Source of the DNA: Clavulina sp. PMI_390
Taxonomy: Eukaryota; Basidiomycota; Agaricomycetes; Cantharellales; Hydnaceae
Direction: 5' to 3'
Length of the DNA stretch: 44,214 nucleotides
Assembly (NCBI GenBank): GCA_015039315.1
Contig: WIDE01000058.1
Coordinates: 165,876 to 210,089 of the forward strand
Part shown: in pieces, positions 12,566 through 22,696 of the stretch
How the letters are laid out: the number at the start of each line of letters is the position of its first letter
Numbering within the stretch: position 1 is the first letter of the stretch
Notes under the pieces: generated by a model
The model's database searches: none
What the model was told of the DNA's origin: nothing
Seen by the model: only the letters and a program-made list of their open reading frames with translations
Made by a program: the position numbers and the translations under genes

Positions 12566-15500
12566 ATGGGTAACGGTCCTTCAGTGTTGAAACGAGGGGG
12601 TAAACCAAACTCGGGGGCTAGTGCTTCTGCAGGCTCTTCTGTCAACGCCAAGCCGCATGCTGGCAACCCAGGAGTGCCTCTCACAATACCTACCTCGAGA
12701 CAACCTATGACCTCTCATGAAGATGATGTATCGGGGAACGCCTCTCTCTTCGTCACCTTGCTCCGAAGTTCTCTAGCCGCATTCAATGCTGCTTCGGATG
12801 TTTTTCCCCCCCTCAAGAGCGCTACCGGAGGCGCACTTTGGATCATTGACGAGATATCCGTAAGCACAATAGATACACATTTCGAATGTTGCCGCCGGCT
12901 GACAACTAAAAATGCTCTTTAGAAGTACAAGGACAATAAGACTGAGTGGGGCGACTTCGCTCACGATCTCCAATTTGAGATGGCAAACATCATAGCTACT
13001 GCCAAAATTCAAAACAGGAGATCTCGCAATTTTGGAGAGAATCTAGAGGAGCTTGATAAGTACGTATCTTCTTCTCATATTTACATGTGTGCTATCCGTG
13101 CCTGCTCAGCGATGGGTGTTCCCAGAGTCATCCAAACTATCAGGGAACACCTCGAAGTAACTCGGGAGAGGAGAGGGCCGAGGGCATTCTTGCAGTACCT
13201 CCAACATGGTGATGACATCAAGACCTATAAAGAACGATTCAACAAGGCACTGTTGCGATTCAATGTGCGCTTACCCTCTCGAGGAAGCTTGGCTGCACGA
13301 GTCTGACTCATCTCTTTGATGCTAGCTCAAAGCCACCATACTAAGTCACGACGATATAGCGGCGTTATTGCAAGATACCGAAGGGCTAAAGGCGTGGGCT
13401 ACCAGCACCAACAGCATGTTGCAAGCCTTGGCACAAGGACAACAAGACATATTAACTCGACGTGAGTACAGCCATAAACTCCATCCCATATCCTCGATGC
13501 TGATAGACACAGCATGCAGTCGAAGACGCTGAAGTCCGCGAACTGTTAAATGAGCTCCGGAAACAGTCGGTTGAAGGTGCATCGGGAAGCGTGAACCAGT
13601 TTTGCCAGGATGGCACACGAACCTCAACTCTCCATCAGATCACCACTTTTCTCGACGGTGGCACGTCTGAACCGCTGCAGGATGTCTTCCTCCTTGTCGG
13701 TACAGCAGGTTCAGGTAAATCCACGATCGCCCATAGCTGCCGAAAGCATTTCGCCGAGCACAAAAAATTTCGCCTCGCTTCATTTTTCTTCGATGCAAAG
13801 TATGCAGATCGCAAGTCCGCTACTAGAGTGGTAGGGCATCTTGCTAATGCACTTGTCGGTATGCATCCGGAGGTGGACAATGCCATGGCTCTCGCGCTGA
13901 AGCAGCACCGCGATCTTATGTGCACGGATTTGGAAACTCAATTCAGGGAGCTCATTCGAATTCCCCTCTCTCTCCTTCCACTGGATGCCAAACCTGTTGT
14001 CATCATTGTTGATGCTTTGGATGAAGCTGATGGAAGCCCTCCCCGTTCTCATGGACAACTATCAATTCAAGATGCCTATTTTGATGATCTTGTCAGGGTT
14101 TTTGCTCAAGAAAATCTCCCGCCTCGTGTCCGCATCTTAATCACTGCACGTGATTATCCCGAAATTGTGGCCAGCTTCAAGGGCAAGCCTCATATTTTTC
14201 TCCAGCGCCTGCAATTGGACAGCGACGCCGTAAATGACGTTCGAGTGTTCGCCGGTACGAGGCTCCAAGCTATTTCTACCATACGGGGGCTTCCTCAATG
14301 GCCCTCGGAGGATCAATTAGAAGTCTTCGCGCAAAAAGCTGGAGGTTTATTCATTTGGGGACACTTGGCACTGGCGTGGATTGAATTTGCCCCAAATCCC
14401 AAACGTGAACTCGAACTATTGTTACTATCCCACACCCCTTCCAAAGCGACAGATCGCATCAACGATATTTATGCCCTAATCCTTTCCCGCTCCCCATGGG
14501 AATATGGAGAGTTCTCCGGGCTTTATAGGGAGATCCTGGGAGCGATTCTTTGTTTGCGTCGTCCCCTTACAGTATCTGCTCTCGCAGATCTAATCGGGAA
14601 AAGCGCTCGCGATGTGGCTTACACCGTGCAGAAATTGGCGCCAATCTTATCAAACAACGATAGGGTGGATACGCCGATCACAATCACCCACGAATCTGTG
14701 CGAGATTATATCACAATATGTGCCTCCACAAGACCTGATGAAGCAAGATTTGCAATCTCACCGGGCAACACTGACGACTGGCTTGCCGAGCGCTGCATCA
14801 ACATCATGGATGAGAATATTAGTGATGAATGGGTCCTATTAATAACTTCTCCAGAGTACCAAGCACCTGGATCTGACAGAAAACCTTCTACCCTCGTCTC
14901 GGGCGAAATCAAGAGTGATGTCATGTATGCTATTGACTTTTGGCACGAACATACCTCTTTAGAGCGCCTTCCCTCATTACTCGATGCCCGAGGCCACCCC
15001 CATTTCATTACTAAATGGCAAGCATCCTACCTTATCAAGCTTGCTGATATCTCCAAAGGGAGACGTATCGACAAGTTGCTACAGACCCAGCTGGCAGGAG
15101 GATTCCTAACCATCGGTATTGGTGGACCCAAAGATTCGTCCACATCGATTAGCCTTCCCCTGCCGCTGGAAGCTCTCGTTCGTACAATCGTTCAAGTGGG
15201 GATGAAGTATGACAACGCTTATTTGGCCACTTGGATCGAGCAGCAGCCGACATACTTAACCTCTATTGTAAGCAGAACGCAGCAAGAAGCATGGGTCCTG
15301 GCGGCGCTTTCAGTGACCAATCCTGAGGAAGCAGCTCTTGCAGATATCAAGCGAACGCAGGGAGGCATTGCACAGTTCAACCAAATGATAGCAAAAAGTC
15401 ACTTGGAAGGCCAAGAGCTCAGAGGACTTGCAGAGACTCTACTACAGCATCCTGATACAGGGACAAAGCTGATGGCGCTCAAAGAGAGTGGATTTAGTTT

Positions 15501-15582
15501 CGCCGAAACCAGAGGAAGGCTTCAAGAGATGGCGAAACTTTATACGGGTGAACCAGCGCTCGAAGCAGCGCGCCCTAACTGA
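12566..15582 (+). CDS. NACHT (NLR-like) STAND ATPase 3, with C-terminal extension
   Basis: Exons 12566-12859, 12923-13059, 13126-13264, 13326-13461 and 13520-15582 give 922 aa; exons 2 and 3 have exactly the family lengths. The start MGNGPS keeps Gly2 and Ser6 of a myristoylation site but lacks the cysteine. The N-domain motif PPLKSATGGALW lies at about residue 80. The P-loop GTAGSGKS is at about 296-303 and Walker B VIIVDALDE at about 396-404, with sensor TARD. The winged-helix-like part has ITITHESVRDYI and the later motif is AIDFWHEH. The C-terminus runs about 130 residues further than copies 1 and 2, with a helical, Gln/Leu-rich end (around QELRGLAETLLQHPDTG). An AATAAA lies at 15767, about 185 nt after the stop. 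The ligand and output are unknown. Confidence 0.85.
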
Positions 15583-16416
15583 GTCTTCGCCATGAGCCGA
15601 AGACATAAGAAATGAAGTTACGAGATGTAAATAACCCTTCGGTAATGTAGATTGCGAGCCGTGCGACTGGGGGAATTTAAGACGATTACAGGCAACTGAC
15701 TCAAATTTGTAGGAAACAGCGTATTTTGTCTTCTCGCTCTATTGAAAGTAATTTCTGTGTGTCGCCAATAAAACTGGACAGTATCCACATTAGCGGCATA
15801 ACGCGTTCTAATTATATGGCGTTATAACATATCGGGTCCAGAGTCATCGGTTGTGGTGCTTCCGTGGTTACTTGAGCAATGGAAGATCCATGCACATGTT
15901 GACCTACAGTACGGCTCCTGGCCTTGTGACCTTGTCAAATCCCTCGGGCCTCCGCTCATCATTAGCCTGGAACGATGGTGGATCTTGGCAGGGTGAGAAT
16001 TAGCGTAAGAAGCTAATGAATGTCACAATCGCCAACGCGACCATTTTTTTTTTAAAAAAAAAATCCCCCTATGAGCTGAGGGAGCGCACAAGGCCCACTA
16101 GGTCCTGTGGTGGAAATACCAATTAAGCTACAGGACTTCTTGATCCCAGTTCCGCGCATCCTCACCGTCAAGGCCACGAGTTCTGCCTGCTGCTGACCTA
16201 AGCATCCTATTTTCTTTTCCGAGCCTAGCTCCTCGCTGGAAACGCATGTTGCAAACCTGTCCTCAAGGTCTCTTGTCGTACAAACAACCAGCGGACTTAA
16301 TTCCGGGTATGAAAATCAATAATGAATGAGCTATCCGGTTCGATTTGAAATTATGCACCAGGCTGTCCAGCAGAATCACGAGCCAACAAGCTGGGGTCAG
16401 CGTCTCTGTGGACACC
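15583..16416. other. Intergenic stretch with a T10A10 palindrome
   Basis: No gene is supportable. Positions 16044-16063 are ten T followed by ten A, a perfect 20-nt palindrome about 350 nt before the ATG of NACHT copy 4. Rigid dA:dT tracts often mark nucleosome-poor promoters in fungi, so a promoter role is possible but unproven. Confidence 0.5.
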
Positions 16417-19127
16417 ATGGGTATCTCTTTTCCAGTATCAGAAGAAGCTAATATCACCGCAGAGGCTGGGCCCTCTACGAATGCCCAGGTTAATGACAAG
16501 CAACCCACTCCTCGAGCAGTCAGGACACGTAGTACTCCCCAGACTGATCCACGTGGTGTAACTTCCTCCACAAACGATTCGCTCTCTACCACGGTTTTTC
16601 GATCTGCTCTTGTCGCGATCAATTCGGCTTCAGATATCTTCCCTCCTCTGAAGAGTGCTACTGGAGGCGCATTGTGGATCATCAATGAAATCTCCGTAAC
16701 CTAGTTCAAACCTCTATCGAAAATTCGCGCTTTCCTGATATCTTCCTCTCTCTTGATTAGAGATACAAACTTTATAAATCTGAATGGAATGAATTTGCTG
16801 TTCATCTTGAGCAAAATGTCGCATCCGTGATCATGCATGCAAAAGATCAGAACATTACGTCTTCAGAGTTTGTGGAGAATATTGAAACACTTTCCCGGCA
16901 AGTTCACCATATTCTACTGTATCATCTTTCCCCCAGAAAAAATTACTAATCGCAATCTTTAGGGCTATCCAAACTATCAGGGGACGCCTTGCAGAGAAAG
17001 CACAACGCAGAGGATGTCGTGCATTCATACAATATCTTCAGAACAGCGAGGAGATCAAGTCCCATAAGGCAACTTTAGACGGGGCATTGCTAAAATTCAA
17101 TGTGGGCTTTTGATTAGCCTCTAGAATTAGATTCTGTGGGACACAAAACTGATTGCCTTCTACACAGTTGACTTCCATCAGCCTCAGCCATGAAGAGATG
17201 AGAACTATATCACAGGATACTGATGGGCTGAAGGTATGGACTGCTAGCGCCCAGAGATCTCTAAAAGCATTGTCGCGAGGTCAAAAAGCGATATTGAATC
17301 GTCGTGAGTGCATGAGAGTCCCCAGCTTTTGGATTATTCTGACGGGAACGCAAATAGTCGACGATGCTGAAACAAGTATTCTGTTGCAGCATTTGCGTAA
17401 ACAAGAGGTCGATGGAGCGTCAGGGCGTGTCGATGAGTTTTGCCAAGGAGGCACACGAGACATAATCCTCAAACAAATCACAGGATTTCTGGAAGGTAGC
17501 ACGTCTGAGACACCACATCGCATATTCCTCCTCGCTGGTACAGCAGGCGCGGGTAAATCAACGATCGCTCACACCTGCCGACGTCATTTTACCGAGAAAT
17601 TTCACCTTGCCTCCTTTTTCTTCAATCGCACCTTTGTAGAGCGTGGGGCACCAACAAAAACAATCGGACACCTCGCTCACGCCCTTGCCAGTGTTCATCC
17701 AGATGTGGGGAATGCTATGGCAATTGCCATAAAAAAGCGTCGCGATCTAATGTCTCTGGGTCCAGTGACCCAATTCAGGGAGCTTATCCTTGGACCCCTT
17801 GCCCCCCTCCCTCCAAGTGCTAAATCAGTTGTCATTGTAATCGATGCGCTGGATGAAGCCGATGATCGACACTCCATTACCCCATAAGAGTGGCTTGTAT
17901 CAAAGGAAGAGCATCTTTTTTGCCCCTTTCTCAAGGTGCTGAGTGAGGAAACGACAAAGCTCCCGCCTCGAGTCCGAATCTTGCTCACCACACGCGACAA
18001 CTATGAGATTCTGTCTGAATTCAAAAACAAGTCTCATATCCGGCTCCATCAGTTACAATTAGATAAAGCGGCCGTTGATGGTGTGCGGGAATATGCAAAA
18101 GCCAGGCTTCAAAGTATTGCTGAGAAAAACAAGCTTGCAGGGTGGCCTTCTGACAAGGAGCTGAAGAGTTTTGTGCAAAATTCCGGTGGCCTCTTCATCT
18201 GGGCACGGCTGGCACTGGACTGGATTGGTGCTGCCCCTGACCCTCGTCCTGAGCTGAAAAAAAATCTTGTCCAAATCACAACCCAAGGTGGCTGAACGCA
18301 TGAACGCCATGTACGCCTCGATCATCCGCCGTTTTTGTTGGGATTATGAGAGCTTCCACGAGCAATATAGGGATACACTTGGCACAATCCTTTGCGTGCG
18401 CTATCCACTCCCACGTGCTGTTCTTGGAAGGTTGCTAGGGGATAGAGCAGCAAACTTGGATAGCACACTGCATACATTGTCGCCCATCCTTGCCGGGGTT
18501 GATGGGGAAGACCAAGTAATCGGCATTACCGTTACGCACGAGTCTGTGAGGGAATATATCACAGTGGATGCTATGAAGACTCCCGATAGGAAATTTGCTA
18601 TCTCTCCTTACGAGGTTCATGCCCTCCTTGCCGAGCGTTGCATTCAAATCATGGACGAGAATATAAGTGATGAATGGATTGGTCTTGTCTCATCGCAGCA
18701 GCAGCACTCGGCCGCGCTAGGAGAACAATCATCTACACTGCTCTCCAAGAATTTTGAGGATCATGTGCTCTATGCGATCGAGTTCTGGGATGAGCATGCT
18801 GCTTCAGCATCCTCGCTTTCTTCTCTAGGAGCTCTAGATTACTCCCGCTTTATTGCAAAATGGCAGGCATCCTATCTCATCAAGATTGCAAGTCATGACA
18901 GAGAAAAAGATGCCATTAAGCTTCTTAAAACGCAGACTGCCGGAGGGTTCTTGACCACCAGGGTAACTCCCCTTCATGATGGGTCAGATCGACTCACACT
19001 TCCACTTGAGACCCTTATCACCACAGTAACGACGCTGGGGTACTGGGCACAAACGTTGGATTACCAGACACGAGTAGACGCCTTTGTGCTTGCCAGTCGC
19101 CTCCTACTTGACCCAAGCCCATCATAA
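16417..19127 (+). pseudogene. NACHT (NLR-like) copy 4, broken by a stop codon and a frameshift
   Basis: Exons 16417-16695, 16761-16897, 16963-17101, 17168-17303 and 17358-19127 follow the family layout. Exon 2 ends at a GC donor (gcaagt at 16898) where the others use GT. The start is MGISFP, which lacks the Ser6 of the myristoylation pattern. The P-loop GTAGAGKS and Walker B VIVIDALDE are intact. A TAA at 17885-17887 then interrupts the frame just after Walker B, and the same frame continues with family sequence (EEHLF, then RVRILLTTRD). A run of eight A at 18257-18264 shifts the frame; seven A would restore alignment with the other copies. Downstream the winged-helix-like and C-terminal motifs are well preserved, so decay is recent or one lesion is a sequencing error. 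A truncated product ending after Walker B cannot be excluded. Confidence 0.8.
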
Positions 19128-19727
19128 ACAAAGACTCAGAGAACAGGTTTTGACTGCCTGCATTCTGGTCTAGACACTCACGGTGGCAAAGTCGAGCACA
19201 CGTTACAGTGCCGCTCCACTTCGATCACCAGTGACTCGAATGCTCGGATGCATAGCAAAAGTACGTTTGGTAAGGGCTTGGCTGGCCAAGCGAGGGATAT
19301 CCATACCATTTCGGGTGTCAGAAGAATTAGGGTTAGGTAGGACTTCCCGTAAATAGGTGAATGTGTAGAGTCACGGGTAGTCGTGCGATCGAATCTCTCC
19401 TACCGTCTACTAGACCATAATCATGTGAGGACGCCCAATAAACCGCCTGATATGAAAAACAAAAGGTGACGAGCCTAATGAAAACTTCCGAGGTTGAGAA
19501 CGCAAGTCTGCACGGTTTTCGGGACGAGGGGATTTATTACTCCGGGGTCGAGGGCTGCCTTATCTACATACTAGGCCTGGTCGTTCATCTGGGAAAATCC
19601 ATCGAACGTGCGGGGCAAGGAGTGAGCAATCTTGGCGTCTCATTTGTTTTTATCACACGACAACGGGAAGAGGATAAGAAAATGTGAAAATGCAACAATT
19701 GAACGACTAGACGCCTCATCTCTTAGT
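19128..19727. other. Intergenic stretch, no gene seen
   Basis: The stretch follows the broken NACHT copy. No motif, paralogue or splice structure is visible. It contains attagggttagg near 19330, discussed among the rejected items. Confidence 0.45.
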
Positions 19728-20190
19728 CTCTCCCATACTCGTGGGCTCGCAATATCAGGTTGACGAATGAGCCGAGAGTCGGAATGCGCCAAGCAAATTG
19801 TTGGAGGTGTAGGGGAGCACCCAACAGAAAGGATAACTTACGTCATCAGTTGGGACACAACGATTGAATTGATTGAATGATCCATGATCAAGTTCTCACG
19901 AGCACACCTCACTGGTCCGAGAACTCGAGGAAGACCTAATGGGAGCGATTTCTGAACACTATCCGCTCTCACCAGTGCTGATAGCTTGCTCTCTATGCTC
20001 TCTCCACTTCTGTCCGCCTACGCCAATGATACATAACGACTCAGCTTCGACCGCCGCCCGCGCAGGGGATGATGATTCCATTCATACCACTTCCCAGTCA
20101 CTCAAGCCTCATGTCTTCTCCCGTTCTTTACACTTTGGGCTCCCCCATTCCATGCGCTTGTAGAACTCTAGGCTCATGTCAGTGTCCCTG
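19728..20190 (+). pseudogene. Relic of a DUF3533 promoter and first exon
   Basis: This segment aligns by eye with 25585-26100, the promoter and first exon of DUF3533 gene 2. Shared landmarks are gtgggctcgc-atatca-gttgac, gccaagcaaattgttgg, cacgtcatca(or acgtcatca)-g, ctcacgagca and, in the coding part from 20026, an exon-1-like peptide with ARAGDDDSIH where the intact gene has ARAGDDSLH. The donor site of the intact gene (tcaagtacg) is replaced by ttctttaca, and I found no convincing later exons downstream. The copy is therefore a truncated, non-functional 5' fragment. Confidence 0.7.
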
Positions 20191-22696
20191 TTCCTCCCAG
20201 GAGTGACATCTTGAGCTGCACACTCAATCCGAACTGCTCTGCATCCAACACTCGCGGCGTCTACTTGGAACCTCTCGCAAGAAACGGACCTATATAGAGC
20301 CCACAATGCTGTAGTCAACTACTTGGTAAAATATCCTCGTCGTTTAGACGTCTGAGTGAGTTGCGTGATCCATCCTTCATACATACATGTATTTCTAACC
20401 ACCAATCCCATCATCTATTCTGTCGGGCCGGGTTCTTCCTGGTCGCCCTCATCCTCGAACTAGCCCCTCTTCTCTACAGGACTGGCTCCCTTGTCCTAGG
20501 CTGTGCTCGGATGGCGTGTCGCCCATACTTGTGCTTGTAAGAATGCGCCGCTCACGACACGGGGTGGACAATCATTGAGTCTTCTCGATGCCCTCGCCCT
20601 CCTATCCCAACTCAACATTGCTCTTCCTGATACAGCTCTATTGGACACTGTCTCCGACCGTCTACTGGTGCCTTCTGTCAACGTCTCGTGCAGCCTCATG
20701 CTGTCATCCCTGCTCTCACAGGCCTTCAGTGGGCGCGCGACGGTAGCCTCATGTTCCCGAACCAAAGCTCCAGCTTGAACGATGTGAACACATAGTGTTC
20801 CGCTCGGCTTTGTGACGAGTCTGCTTCGCCGCCATCGTTCATCCACGTCTAGCAAAGGTAGAGCTATCATGTTTGTCTGTCAACCTTCCAACTCGCTATC
20901 CTATCGAGGTTATCCAACAACCTTTCTGCTTCCTCCCCTAGTTCATATCGCTCTGCGACGGCGGCTGCCCGGTGTTGTCGCGATTGAGGCCCGTTTGTGA
21001 GTGGCAACTTCGACCTCGCGCACGCTTCAGTGTACTTGTAAATGACTGAGACGGCAGAGCTGGCTATCAGTATCATGGCAACATCTGGACGAATCTTTCT
21101 GCGCCCAGTTGTCGCCCGCGTCCTCAATCCTTTGCACTGGTCATAAGTTGCACCATCCTCATCCGTCGGATCAGAATCGGCGCTGTTTTACTACTAGAAT
21201 ATTAAACTCGACCCTCCCTTCAATTGATTCCCAGTCCATTCGAGTCCCGGAGGAGCGGGTTGATCAAATATCCAAAACGTGGTATGTATATCGTGGGTTC
21301 TGACAAGCGGCACGGCATGACTTCTCCGAATAGCTCATCGGCGGCCTGGAACTAGGGCCAATTGCATCTAGTAGCAGGATACGGGAGTTCCTTCCCGTGG
21401 TCAGGAACAACAGAAACCGGAATACATGTACTCAAAGGCAACTCTTACTAGTAATTTGGCCAATGACATCCAAGCCGCTACTCGAAATTCGGCGTTTGAC
21501 TAATGCTTGTTCAGGGTGCGTCAAGTGGCGGACGAAGGGAGGGTCAGACGAGCCGCTCACTTTATAACGTATCACTATCTCTTTTGGCGGTGTGAGAGCT
21601 ACTTGATTGAAGTAATCTAGAATCGCATGACGAGATTCAAGACATCCAACAAGGTTTGCTCGATACAACTTGCCAAGAATACCTGAATATTGATCTTTAC
21701 GACATGCACCTGCCACTAAAAGAGCGACTAATGGAATATGAGTGCACTGGTTAGCCCGTAATAACCGCCTTTTTAAAATGAATGATTGCCCATCACCCTG
21801 GCACGAGGCTAGGCCAACTCTAACGTTGCCTGTAACTCCCCTCGGATCCCTATTTCGGGAGCCACCTCCTTCTCTGAGAAGACTTCTGGGTCTGGAGATG
21901 CGGCTCAAACGTCTTCGGACCAATTTTATGTGGCAGATTACAGCGTCCGTAGACAGGACTTCATAATCACACCAGGGCGAACGTGGTGGAAAGAAAGTGC
22001 ATGCGCATTATCTTCGGGGATGGAGCTCTGAGGGATGTGAGATATGATTTTATTCTCTAAAATATAGGATTCTATCAATTTTTACATCCAATGGTGCCTG
22101 AAATTCGATTGTGCAAGCGAACAATCTCTTGCCGTGTACCAAGGATTTTCTGCAACTATCGCCGGAGCAATTCACTGGTTCGCTGAGTAATCACCGGCCT
22201 GGCTGATCGTTATTTGTAAATAAGTGCTGAAAATATGCGAGGCACACGCATGAATTACGGTAGGAGGAGTGGCAGGAGGGGCGGGCACGAAAGGCAAATG
22301 ATTTGCCACAACAACATCACTCCGAGTGCAACAGCCAGCACCATACTTTGGTTTATACCTTGGTCTCAGTAATTCATCATGATCCATAAGATAAAATATC
22401 ACGACATCTACAATACTGTTGCTATTGGCGGCGCCAAACTCACCTTCCTATCATGATTTTACTGACGACCACCTAAATTCACGACGAACCTGGCTCGCAT
22501 CGTAATAGGTTCCAGCACCTTTGCTGCCCTGATTCAAATTGGTGAGGCGACTTCCTTATTTCATGACAGCTTGCGGCCACGGAGATACGAGTGCGAAAGC
22601 TGAGCCCGCCTGTAGTTTTATAAACGGCTGAGGGTGTCCAACAAGTCATCGGTACACTAGGGAATCCCTTCAACCTTTCTGACCAATATCTGAACC
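20191..22696. other. 2.5 kb with no supportable gene
   Basis: Open frames exist on the minus strand (20496-20870, 20867-21127 and 21432-21923) and on the plus strand (20503-20778). None shows a family motif, a paralogue in the window, or intron joints that improve the frame. The stretch may hold further decayed duplicated DNA, because it follows a DUF3533 relic, but I could not align it convincingly. Confidence 0.4.

Noticed and set aside
19320..19345. attagggttagg, telomere-like hexamers
   Set aside because: It is less than two full TTAGGG units, expected by chance; there is no array and nothing else subtelomeric in sequence form.
20496..21127. Two adjoining minus-strand open frames (124 and 86 aa)
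   Set aside because: They could be exons of one gene, but the only joining intron would be about 36 nt and neither peptide shows a motif. The GC-rich antisense frame on the plus strand is equally open.
21432..21923. 163-aa minus-strand open frame
   Set aside because: It has no recognisable motif, paralogue or splice context, and its composition does not look more coding than its surroundings.
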